DNA of 64,000 bases from Golubevia sp. BC0850 (taxonomy: Eukaryota > Basidiomycota > Exobasidiomycetes > Golubeviales > Golubeviaceae): assembly GCA_012976225.1 (NCBI GenBank), contig JAAVVG010000011.1, positions 310,001 through 374,000 on the forward strand. Direction: 5' to 3'. The notes below the pieces were generated by a model, which had not been told where the DNA came from, made no database searches, and saw only the letters and a program-made list of their open reading frames with translations. This document shows, piece after piece, positions 1 to 10,577 of this stretch (its first letter is position 1; each line of letters starts with the position of its first letter). The position numbers and the translations under genes are program-made.

Positions 1-1
1 T

Positions 2-904
2 CCCCTATTCTCTTCTACTGCATCTCAACATCTCGAACCGGCTACTCCAACTCTCGATAAAAAGTATGCATCCTCTAGTTCGAGCAGCTATTCACTCTTC
101 AGTGGTACTCCCAGAAGTAGGATCTCAACGTCAAGCGGATCTAGAACCTCGGTGGGATCTGTCGCCAGTCCAGTTCGCATCTCAAGAAAGTTCTCAGAAG
201 AATTTGGCAACATCAAACTGGAGGAAGAAATCCTAGCTTCAGACCTAATCTCCAAGGAAATCTCTTGGCCAGGTGCAAGGACAAAGTCTCTGGAGAAAGT
301 CAGGAGAACACAGAGCTTCTCTGGCATCAACAACCGAGTCGAGGTCAGAAAAAGAAGTGCTTCACTAGGCAGCTCCGACCAAACGTCAACCAAGTTCCAG
401 CTATCATCTATCTCAGAGACCGTCTCATGGATTCCAGGATCGGGAGTTACGAACGAAATCAGGTTGGTAAAGGACGAGTTCACACCCTTTGCCAAGTCGT
501 CTTCCAACCACTCTCTCATACTAGTTCCGGCAACAAAGGAGATTCTTGAATTGATTTTAAGCAAGCCGCTTCCAGAGATTCTTCCTTCCAACGTTCAAGC
601 TAGACCATCAACTGCAGGTTCGAGTTCTATGAGATTCATCAAAGCGAAGAGACGTCTCACTTCCTCTAGCAATTTCTTCCTTCAGAGTTGGAACTCGGAG
701 GAATCTACTTCTAATATGACTTCAAACTCAACTGAATCTCCTCCGGAGGTTGGAAGACTCAGGAAGCTCAGAAGCAGGTTCTTCGAGAAAACCTCTTGCC
801 AGGGCTTGGAAGATCCTTTAGAGACTGGAAATCCAACTGTAGTGGAAGATCCAAAACATCCAAAAAGATCGGCTAAATTTAAGAGTCGATTGGGATTGAG
901 ATGA
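2..904 (+). CDS. 3' part of an unrecognised Ser-rich protein gene (5' end outside window)
   Basis: The frame is open from base 2 to a TGA at 902-904, giving about 300 C-terminal residues with no intron signal. The product is rich in Ser, Thr, Lys and Arg and ends in a basic tail (KFKSRLGLR). I see no catalytic motif, membrane segment or known domain, and composition suggests a largely disordered regulatory or scaffold region. No in-frame ATG lies near the left edge, so the gene starts outside the window. The opposite strand also has open frames here, but their composition looks like the complement of the Ser-rich frame. Function is not inferred. Confidence 0.6.
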   Translation, partial: PLFSSTASQHLEPATPTLDKKYASSSSSSYSLFSGTPRSRISTSSGSRTSVGSVASPVRISRKFSEEFGNIKLEEEILASDLISKEISWPGARTKSLEKVRRTQSFSGINNRVEVRKRSASLGSSDQTSTKFQLSSISETVSWIPGSGVTNEIRLVKDEFTPFAKSSSNHSLILVPATKEILELILSKPLPEILPSNVQARPSTAGSSSMRFIKAKRRLTSSSNFFLQSWNSEESTSNMTSNSTESPPEVGRLRKLRSRFFEKTSCQGLEDPLETGNPTVVEDPKHPKRSAKFKSRLGLR

Positions 905-1501
905 ATTCTAGATCGTCGACTCTGATTTTCCCTCCCCCTATACCAAGTAGCGTTCCCTTCCAGACTTCCCTTTCCATTTCGTTTCCATTTGTTTCGATTT
1001 CGGATTTCTCGCTTCATTTTGCTATCTTTTCACTAACTTTCTCGTCATATGGTCATGGTCTCCTTTTCAGTTGCTTTCATTCACTCCCAGATTCCCAGTC
1101 TTCTCATGTGCTCTCTTTCATTTTCAATACTCTCAGTCCCACATCACTTCAATTTCTCTCTGCTACCTCACTCATTTTACTTCCATAATTTAGACACCCT
1201 TAGCTTATTTTCTAACAGTGACTTCGATTTCTGCTTTTCTACTGCGTCTACGTCTGCGTCAGCGGGTTGCACGGACATCCTCGCGTCTTCTTTGCTCACC
1301 CAATCCTCAACCTCATTACTCTGAAATTGAAGGAGGCACACGTCAAGTTTACCAGGAAAGAGAAAAGGAGCATCAACTCCGAGATCTCCAAGTAGTGCAA
1401 GAGTAGGAGAGTTCCATCTGGTGCTTCCTTCCTTCCTTCCTTCCTCAAGCCTCAACTTCCAATCTCCTTTCCTCTCGTTTCTTCCTTCTAGCAAGGGCGA
1501 C
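905..1501 (+). other. Intergenic spacer and leader of the API5-like gene
   Basis: No gene is supported here. The stretch is pyrimidine-rich on the plus strand, as is common in fungal 5' leaders, and carries a TTCC tandem tract just before the downstream start codon. Short open frames in it lack domain-like content. Confidence 0.5.
1424..1445 (+). repeat. TTCC tetranucleotide tract
   Basis: About five tandem TTCC units lie roughly 60 bases upstream of the ATG at 1502, inside a pyrimidine-rich leader. It is probably a simple microsatellite in the 5' untranslated region. Confidence 0.85.
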
Positions 1502-4500
1502 ATGTCTAGACATTCAAGTCGAGGAGAATATCCGAGTGGTAGTGGTAGGGATAGAGATCAAGGTTATCGAAGTGTGAATAATTTTCGAGGTGAGAGTTCT
1601 AATAGACCTGCAGGAAGTCTACCTCCCAAACCCAGCTCTTATGGTCCAAGTAGATCAAATGGAACAGAATCCAACTCAGTAATGCCAATTGGGAGGGACT
1701 CAATCCGAGGTGGAAGAGGTGGTCATCAAATAGACAGATTGTCAAGGTCTTACCCAGTAGGAAGCGCTTCAAGCTACAACTCCAGCTCTACTCAACGTTC
1801 TAACTACCCGAACTCAGATAGGACTAGTAGTAGATACGACAATCACGGCCACACTTCAAATTCTGGGTGGGCTAGTAGAGGGAGAGGAGGTTCTCATCTT
1901 CCTTCAAATGGTGATGGAAGGAACCACTACTCAGCTGCTGGGGATCAATCGAGGGGACCTGGTCAGCAGAGATCCGAAGATAGCAGAGAGTCTAGAACCC
2001 TATCAACGACTTCTAGTTATCAAGGAAGAGGAGATGGAGCTGGAACTAGTCGTCAGGCTTCGCAGTCCTCTTCCTCTCTGCCTGCCAAACCGACAATAGG
2101 TTCCTACCGCAAAGATCGCAATCCATCCGACTCTTACGCCAACTCAGCTTCTACTCGCGATCCTGGAGCTCGGTATGAAAGTTCAAGTCTCATGCAATTC
2201 GAAGTCTCAACTACCTCTTATTCCAAATCTTCCTCTTCTACTGGACATCAAAGCTCAGCACAACCGTCGACCTCAAAACCCTCCTCATATCAAAGACAAA
2301 GATCTCCGATTCCAGTCAGCACAGCAATGGATAGACCTCAACCAGGTGGAGACAAGGAAAGGCAAGCCTCTCCCCCAAGAAGAGGAAGAGAGACGAGCGT
2401 TGGAAGGAACGGAGGGGATAGGACTCGTAGTTCGAGTGGGACGAGGTCTGCATACAGCTCAAGATCTGGATCTCGGTCCTCTTCTCGTTCACGTTCCTCT
2501 AGAAGATCAAGATCAAGATCCTACTCTCGCTCAGCATCTAGCGCACGAAGCGAAGGAGGGGACGACTCTGAAGAACCTCCCGTGAGAGCCAAGCGTCTCT
2601 TCACCAGAGTTCTCACAGGACTGGGAATGGGAGCAGAAGACTATCGACCCCCTTCTTCCTCCAACAGAGGTCAGCAGCTAGACTTCTCGGCCTGGAACAA
2701 CGCCGCTTCAAGAGCTTATTCATCTCTGCTCCAGTGTTTCGCTTCCCTTGATCTCAAGGAAATGGAACTCGAAGCTACCAAAAAGGTCGCAGATCTTCTA
2801 GCCAAATGCTGCAACTTGAGCTCTCCGATCAGTGACGACAAGAAGGAGGAGACGGTCAACTGCTTATACGATTTATGCGAAGGAGAGAGCGACATGGTGA
2901 GTCGAGCACCAGACTCAAGCGCATAAATCTATCTTCTTTAACATCAAATCAGAATTCAAGACTTATAGAACTATTGTCTTCTTCAAACCCTTTCTCAGAT
3001 TCGTGGAATCGGATACACTTCTCTCTGTACCCTCTCGAGAGCGGCTCCTTCCTTAGCCCAACGAAACGTCGACGTCCTCGTCCAGTTATTTTCTATCTCT
3101 CCTCCAACCGAGCAGGTCTTCATATCAGGAACTCTATCTTGGCATCTGACTCACTATCCGTCAGCTGCCATGTCAGTCTTGATCGGAGATCACTGCCTCT
3201 CGGATCTCAGACCGCTAGTCTTAGAATGGTTCTCTGAGAACGAGGATGCTGCAGCAGCCCTTGAAGGATCGGTATTCGGAAATGAGGCTATGGAAAAAGA
3301 GTTGGTTAGGGGTCTTAGAAAGGTATTAAAGTCTGTAGACTTACATGGAATTGGAGAGACGAAAGAAGCTAGCGAAGAAGCGAAGGATAGAATTCGAATT
3401 TGGAAACTACTGAAACGTCTACAGACTCTTTGGACGGTGGGAAACAACAGAAGTCTAGTTCCATCTTTGCTAGACTGCTTAGTCAAGTCCATCATCATCT
3501 CCTTTAATCCTGAATTGCTTCCTGGAACGCTCGAGGAAATGCAAGTCGCTTTGGAAACGGAGTTGGAGACTCAGCAAGATCAAGAGAACTCAGATATGCA
3601 ACTTACTTCAGAACAATCAAGAACGCTACCTCTCCTAAGCTCTGCTCTACAGTATCTTCTAGAACGCCCGGAGGAATTTGGTGAACTGTCAAATCTTTCA
3701 AGAGTCTTCTTCTCTACTCGTCTTGAGCTTCGATCAAGTGAAGCCAGCTCAAACTCCAGAGGCTCTACCATTCAAAAAGAACCTTCCATCAAGCTTCTGT
3801 CAACCACTCTCTCCAGAGCTTTGACCCGGTCTGTGGCCAACCGAGCAATTTCGGAATGGTCTAAGAGAGCCGAAGTTCCAGAAGCAGAGCGGATCAAGAG
3901 AGAAGCTTTCTTGACCGACGCCATTGACACAATCTTGGTAAGTTCATAGGCTCCGGTTTCCATCTTCTCGTTTATGATCTGGATGGAACAAGAACTGAGA
4001 GCCGCGAGATAGAGGGCGACGGGAGTAGATGGAGCTGTCGCTTTTTCCCTTCTAGCTGCCTTCTCGAACCCCCAACTTCCATCCCCTCAAAATTAGTGCT
4101 GGTTTTGATCAGGATTCTCTGTCTTGAGAAGACCAAAGGCCCATCCCACTCGCTCCTAATTCTCTCGATCTGCCTTGCTCCTTCACAGTCCATAGTTCCG
4201 ACTAGTGCTTATCCATCCCAGGTTGGCCAAACAGATCCTTTCTTATTGGAGGCTGTCTTAATATCTCTTATCGCAGCGACTCCACGCGTGAGTATCAGTA
4301 TTGAGGGAAGCGAGACGAAACTCTTCTTCCAAAGCCACCACAATTGGTCCCAGGAATCTTACTCTCTCATTCTGTCCTCGAACACATCCTTCCCATGTTG
4401 TCTTCAGGCTCAAGCTGAGGTCCAGCACATGAGGAGTCCGCTCTGGGATTTCCTGAGCAACACTACTATTCTCGACAAAATTGTGGATATCGGTGTCAGC

Positions 4501-5938
4501 CATGATTCTCGGTCCGATGTGCCACAAAACGAGAAGGAAAGGCGTGTTTTGGGATTGGTGCTGCAGAACCTGAAATGTTTCAAGGTGAGTCCTGAATCAA
4601 GATGCGATCAGAGAGCGAACACGTCCTGACCTGGCCTTCCCTTTGATGCTCTTGCTTTAGATGTTCAAACTACAACCTCATTGGATGTCTTACCTACGCA
4701 AGCCGGTTCCAATTCCAAGTTGGAGTCTCGCTAAAGAAGATCAAGTTCTCGATAGCCCTGCTACTTCCTTCAAACAAGAAGCCACGTCAGCAACACCTCT
4801 CTCCCTCTCAGCTCGACTAGGACCTGCACAAGTCTCGTCGACTCCTAGTATCTCACCAGCTTCTGCTCCTCTACCTTCTCAAACTTCAAGCTCGAAGAGA
4901 GTAGCAGATGCTCAGCCTGGATCCGAACCGAACCACCTTCCACCAACCAAGCGTGCCAGAGCCAACCAAGAAGGTGACCTTTTCCCTACCGACCCAGCTT
5001 CCTCTTCTTCCTCTTCTTCAACGGGAACCGCTATGGAAGGCGTCGAGGATACGGAAGGTAAGAGGAAGGTCAAGGTCAGCATCATGGGAACCTCTGGATC
5101 GAGACCAACGTCATTCGGAGAGAGCAGCTCGCCTCCCAGGATGGTTCCTTCTTCCCCGCCTTCTTTCTCCGGCCCAACTCCTAAGGTCAGAGGCAGAGGA
5201 TCTACTCTAGCTCAGAACTCAAGCTCGAGCATCTTCAATCGAGCTCAGACCGCAAGTGTCGCTCAATTCTCGATCAGAGGATCAGCAGTCAACACGAGCA
5301 TCGCAGGTTCAGCTTCTATGAGTGTAGCTCCTCCAACGTCCACCAATCCGAATGGAACAGGAAGCAGCGCTAGAGCACCGGACTCCCCGAAGAGATCATC
5401 TGCAAAAGCTGCTGGTCTCTCAATCTCAACGTCAAAAGCAAGTCCCGTCGCACCGGCTCCAGCTTCGGCTCCAATTCAAACTCAAGCTCCAATTCCAGTC
5501 GAAAAGCAGCCTTCCGCTCTCAATCAACGTTTCGGACAGCCTCTAGCGGTTCAGACTGGAAATGACTATCCTAGACAGCTGCCTGCTCATCTCAGGAATC
5601 AACCTCACAGTGCTAGCCCAAGGATGTCAACTTCAGGCCAAGCTTTACCTGTCGTCCACAGCCCAAGCGGCGGATCTGGTCTGCTATCGAGGATGGGAGC
5701 TCCTTCTCCGACCACAAGTAGACCCAATTCTCCAATGAATCCTCCAAATCCAAATCAACCTCAACAGCAAGAAGAAGCGACGGGATCCTCTTCTAGACCT
5801 GCTACTCCAGCCGAAGGTGCTTCACTTCAACAAAGGTTCGAGGAAGGAGCTGGACGAGGAAGGGGTACTTATCGAGGACGAGGAAGAGGAAGAGGGAGGG
5901 GAAGAGGTTACAATCGAGGAGGATACAACCAATGGTAG
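1502..5938 (+). CDS. API5-like alpha-solenoid protein with N-terminal RS and C-terminal RGG domains
   Basis: Five exons join in frame: 1502-2896, 2999-3937, 4222-4287, 4408-4584 and 4661-5938, giving about 1284 residues. Residues 1-400 are Ser/Gly/Arg-rich and include an SR-dipeptide block near residues 315-345. A helical region follows (about 385-860), with a segment around LYDLCEGESDM that resembles the start of the apoptosis inhibitor 5 (API5/AAC-11) repeats. The tail is Pro/Ser-rich and ends in tandem RGRG units, as metazoan API5 ends in an RG-rich tail. API5 proteins are nuclear and linked to mRNA export and splicing, which suits RS and RGG domains. The API5 assignment is inference from pattern; human API5 is about 500 residues, so the N-terminal extension is large. 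The ATG at 1502 is the first in the frame. Confidence 0.6.
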
Positions 5939-6146
5939 AGGTGATTGAGGGATCTTTTATTTCTACGGTATTATCTGTTTGTTTTGTTTCGGCCTTCGCA
6001 ATTCATGTTTGGCTCATCTTCGTTGGACTTTTGAAACGACAGGCAAGAGAGGATTCACAAGAACTTCCTTCTCCACCAACACTTTCGGTTCTTTGATTCC
6101 ACTTGTCTCATTTTTCCTCACCCTCAAATCGCCGATCCTTATTTCT

Positions 6147-7401
6147 ATGTCATCAAGTTCGCTTCCATTCCCCAGTACTCAACAACGTCGTCCAAATCAA
6201 GCAGAGAGCGAGAGACAACCTCTGCTTTCAAATCAGAATCTAGAAGATCAGTCCCTCATCTCTGAGAACCTTGGGACTGGATTCAAGGGAATGGCTAACG
6301 CTGTTAAGAGAGCTAATGATGGACAGGAAAAGAGTGCATGGGTGGTTCAGGTGAGTTTCTTGGAAGGAAGAGGGATGAGTGGAAAGGGTGGGGAGGTCGA
6401 ATGAGAGATGAGGAATTTGTAAGCACTCTCCCAGAATCGCAATAGCTCCAATCTCCTTCGGATGGCCTTCTGGTTGGAGGTAATATATGAGATAACACTC
6501 TAGCCGTTTTCATTTGCACAAAGAACGAGTCGGAGGAAAGCACCGAAGGACATGAGTGATGAAGTTCTCCATACTGACTTGCAATGTGCTCTCCTCTTTC
6601 TCCCATTCATCTTCAGGCTTCCGCTTTTGCCTTTGTAGCTTTGATGTGGTCTCTTGTCCGTAAGTGAAAGAGACCTCGATTCATCGAGGAAAGAGGGTCC
6701 GACGACTGATCTCATCCACCCCTTTCCCATCTCACCGGCCCACCAGTCACCAAAATGCCATGGAGATCGTTGCCTCTCTTTGGCTACCACCCCCTATTGC
6801 AATCCCTATCTTTGATTCTTCTCGTTCAGAGCCTTCTCACTCTTCAACCTACAACCGCTCAAGACCCAACCAGGAAGAAAGCAGCTCTCAACTTACATCA
6901 ACTCATCAACATGATTCTCTTACTTCCTCTCTTGACTATCGGTGCTTCAATAATGTACTACCTGCATAATCAACCTGGAGCTGAACACTGGATCTCATGG
7001 CATGGCATTCTGGGAGGTGTTGTTTTAGCTTGGGCTTGGATCCAGGCTCTCTTCGGTGCTATGAGTGTCTGGTTCAAAGGAAGCTTGTTGGGAGGCGAAA
7101 ACAAAGCCAAGAGTCTTTGGAAGTGGCATAGGTGAGTTTTCTTGGAATGCCAGGGAACAGCCTTGCTCTTTACCCTCTTCTGACAACCGTTCTCTCCTTA
7201 ACCTCACACCCATATTCCAGACTGAGTGGATACCTTCTTCTTGTCCTCTTCCTTGTGGTCTACGTCTTGGGAGCCACTCAGACTACTTGGACCCAACTTA
7301 ACGCCTCCAAATCTCATCACATCGCCGTAATCGTAGCCATTGTCCTTCTAGGTGTCTCACTTTTGGCTAGAGTCAACGTTTCCAAGCTACCTAGAAGATG
7401 A
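6147..7401 (+). CDS. Cytochrome b561 family transmembrane oxidoreductase
   Basis: Four exons (6147-6350, 6617-6659, 6747-7131, 7221-7401) join in frame to give 270 residues. A hydrophilic N-terminus of about 65 residues precedes six predicted membrane segments. The four His residues expected to bind two haem b groups are visible in order: FGYHPLLQ, ISWHGILGG, LWKWHRLSGY and SKSHHIAV. This spacing is the eukaryotic b561 core, which moves electrons across a membrane, often from ascorbate or for ferric reduction. There is no DOMON or other accessory domain, so it resembles the CYB561D1/D2 type. Exon 2 is only 43 nt. The electron donor and the membrane cannot be told from sequence. Confidence 0.85.
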
Positions 7402-7719
7402 ACCTCTTGAACTGTCATCGTACTTACTTCTTCTTTTCCCTGTAATTGCTCGCCATTGTCTCGTTCTTGTTCCTTCTTCTGCTCTTACTCTCGCATATTT
7501 GTTTGGTTCCCATTTGTAAACTACCAACTCGCAGCGTAAGGAAATGAAATCATTTCTTCCATTTTCGTGCTCCAGCCTGATTCACATTTCTGGCGAGTTT
7601 TGAGTTCAAAAAGAAAAGGCAGCGATGAACCATTCCTATGAGTAGACGAGGAAGCAAGACAAGATGAGAGAGAGAGCTAAGGATACATCACGTTCGTATT
7701 GAAAGTTGAGTGATTGATT
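7402..7719. other. Convergent 3' spacer
   Basis: This lies between the stop codons of the b561 gene (plus) and the MCM-binding protein gene (minus). I see no coding or structured element in it; it presumably holds both 3' untranslated regions. Confidence 0.5.
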
Positions 7720-9903
7720 CTACTTCTCAAAACGCTTCGCTCGTTCAGCATCTAACTCCAAAGCTTTTAAGAAAGTTTCTTCACTGAGTTCTGAATGTCC
7801 GTAGGAGAGAGCTAGCAACCTGTGAGAAACAAAGGTTCGACAGAGATGGAGACTGTCAGTGAACCTTGACTTGATGCGTTCACAGGTTTGGCAGATTCAT
7901 ACCTCAGACCTCAACTCACCTAGCTATCGACATTTGTCTCAACAAATCTTCCTGACCAGTTTCATTCCCGCCCGTCGACTTGTTCTTCCTAGAATCAACA
8001 AATTGATTTTGAATGAATTCTGAAACTTTCTCGGGAATAGTGAAATTTTTATATTTGGCTTCGAGTAATAAATGCCTGAAAGATTTGAGGTCTTTTTCGG
8101 TAATCTCTTTCCCAATCTGCTTCTCCTTTGAATTAGATTCTAAAATAGGTAAATGAATAGCACAAGTTAACAAACTTTTCCCATTGCTAATCACCAAGAA
8201 ATTCAAATTCGACTCGAAATCAAAAGATGAAAAAGGAAATCTATAACTCAATTTATTGGTGGTCAGAATTTCAGAAAGGGTTTTTAAATTTTGAATTCCA
8301 TTTTCTTTTAATTGACCTTCGCCCATTTGAGTTTCATCTATGAGAACATTTGAACCAATTGGTAATTGGAATCTACCAGAAGTTAAAAATTCACCATTTG
8401 ATTTTGGTGAAAATTGTGTTTTAACGTCATTCAAATGAGATAGAGAAAGTGACTGTTGAATTAAAGAAGGTAAGATTTCTGAAAGTGCTGAACTTAACAC
8501 CCTAGTTGGAGTTTGATCTTCTTCAGTTGAGAAATTGGAAAGGTTCAAAGAGAAAGTTCCTAGAGTGATTGGACCTCTACGAGTGTGGATTCTTGAAATC
8601 AAAGCTAATAACAAGAATTCAGCAGCTATTTCATCGTTCTTGAGGAATTTTGCTAGATGTGAAACCAAATTGGAACGGATTTCTGGAATTGAAGAAGTTG
8701 ACAATGACTGGTTTGTTGAGATTTGATTCAATAACGTTTGGTTTGGAGAGCTTTCTTTTTCTGAGAATAAGACATGAACACAAGGAACTGTTGGAGGAGT
8801 TGAAGAAGAAGTTGAAGTAGAATCTTGTTGCCATTCAGAATTTGGAAGACTTGAAGTATCAAGGACTCCAACTACTTCAATGACACTTCCAACTTGTAAA
8901 GCTTCAGCTACTTGGAGGTTGTAAAACTGCGAGAAGAAGGGCGGAGAAGTGAAAGATTAGAAGATACTCTGATTTCAGGTTCCAAATCTCAACTCACCTT
9001 GAGAATCCCTCCAAGATGAGGCTCTTCTGGAATTGGAATCTTTGACTCGTAAGGATCTGAAGAAGCAGATGAAGTTGTTCCACTGATACCTAAATCTATG
9101 GTAGCTGATGTCAAAGCTGCAGCTTCATCGCTATCCAGAAGACCTTCACTGTAAGCATCTCTAGCCCATCGAGTCTCTCCTGGAATTGAGACTGCGTAGA
9201 TACAGCTACGTTCCGCTAGTTGAGAGTAGGTCTCTGTGGAATGCGGCTGGTTGAAGAGAATGAAATGGGATAGGGAAGGTTGGATCCTAAATTTTCGACT
9301 TGTCCCAACCCTGCTGATGGGCCCCTCCTCTTTCTCCGAAGCCTGAGTTGCTTCGATTGACTAGGTAGTAGATTTGGATGCATAAACTCACGTTGATAGA
9401 GTCAGCCTCTGATTGAGATAGGATTGGTTCAGCTCCGTAACTAGCACACCTTCGAGGGCCACCCTCTGTGACAGCTGCTGAAGATCCCAAGAACACTTCC
9501 GTACCAAGCTGTGGCCAGAGATGGTAACATTAAATGAGAATCAGATTATCTTAACCACGTTTGCTCAATGTCCCAACTTCTGCGATGGTACCTCTCCTTG
9601 TACCCTTGCCTTACTCTTACTCACACCAGTATCCTGAATCATTACTCTCCATCTGACCAATCTCAATCGCCTTAACCCTTGATTTGAAACATTTCCACCT
9701 TCGATCTCGATCAATTGTTGATAGTTCTGAGGAGTTAAAGCTGGAATTTTGAGTTTGTTCTCTTCTTGAGTGAAAAGTGATTTGAAATGATTCTCAACGA
9801 TTGAATTGAAGTCTGAATCTGAATCTGTGGTTTCTTGTTCGAATAATCGTTGAACCGTTTCTAATGGTTTGAACGCTGCAGAGAAATCATTTTCTGGTAC
9901 CAT
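7720..9903 (-). CDS. MCMBP: MCM-binding protein (MCMBP / Mcb1)
   Basis: Five exons on the minus strand (9903-9625, 9508-9392, 9246-8998, 8926-7920, 7819-7720) give 583 residues, against 642 in human MCMBP. The match to the family is clear along the length: MIQDTG early, a PGE segment, HVLFSE in the middle, then AAEFLLLALISRIHTRRG, LPIGSNVLIDETQMGEGQL and the C-terminal DLLRQMSIARLLALSYGHS. MCMBP binds MCM3-7 in place of MCM2; roles in MCM assembly and in unloading at the end of S phase are established for the family. The ATG at 9903 is preferred over upstream in-frame candidates because family similarity begins a few residues after it. All introns are short with GTGAGT donors. Location is expected to be nuclear. 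Confidence 0.93.
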
Positions 9904-10577
9904 GGTAACGAGTTGAAGAATTGAGAAGAGCAGACTATCGCGTCGCGATGAGTGGTTCAGGGATGAAGCATGAAGAGAAAAGGTCCCACCAAACATTAAG
10001 ATCAAAAACTTCTCTTTTGAGGCTATGAAGTATCAATGTATGAATCAAACTCAAAAGAAGAACCTAAAGAGATCTTGTTGTAAGAATTGACGCATGACTA
10101 ACGTTAGCTGTTTACAAATCAGAGTGGCTGCTTTTAGACGTCTATTATGAAAAAGAAAGAAGTCCTGAAAATTATGTACCAAGAGCGGTGGTGAAAACAA
10201 AGGAAAGGCGATCTTAGAAGGAGGGAGGGGGGTTGAAAGAAACGAAAGGACAGTGATGTAGAAGGAGAAGGAAATGGCGAGGAAAAGGTATGAAATTAAA
10301 ACGACTTTAGAATAGGAAGTGGATGAATTGCAAGGTCATAATGAAGAACGAAAGTTGCTGTCAAAAAAAAAGGAGGGGGAGGGGAAGAAGAGAAAAAGCC
10401 GAAAATAGGGTTATACTGAGCAGAAAAGCAAGACTAAAATTATTGACAGGAGAAGAAGCTACGAAAGGCAGTGGAATGAGAATGTTGAGGATTCTGGGGT
10501 TTGAGTCGGATTTTTGATTTTTCGTTTACTTGATGAGTTCAAAGGCAAGGAGAGGAAGAGAGTAGCTTCTTGGACGT
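9904..10577. other. Spacer between the flippase 3' end and the MCMBP start
   Basis: This is purine-rich on the plus strand, with runs of A and of GGA/GAA, so pyrimidine-rich in the direction of both flanking genes. One open frame of about 64 codons has a low-complexity Lys/Arg-rich product and is not credible. It probably holds the flippase 3' untranslated region and the MCMBP promoter. Confidence 0.5.

Noticed and set aside
5979-6404. Earlier upstream start for the cytochrome b561 gene
   Set aside because: The upstream in-frame part begins at a non-ATG codon and looks like untranslated sequence; 6147 is the first ATG suited to the exon.
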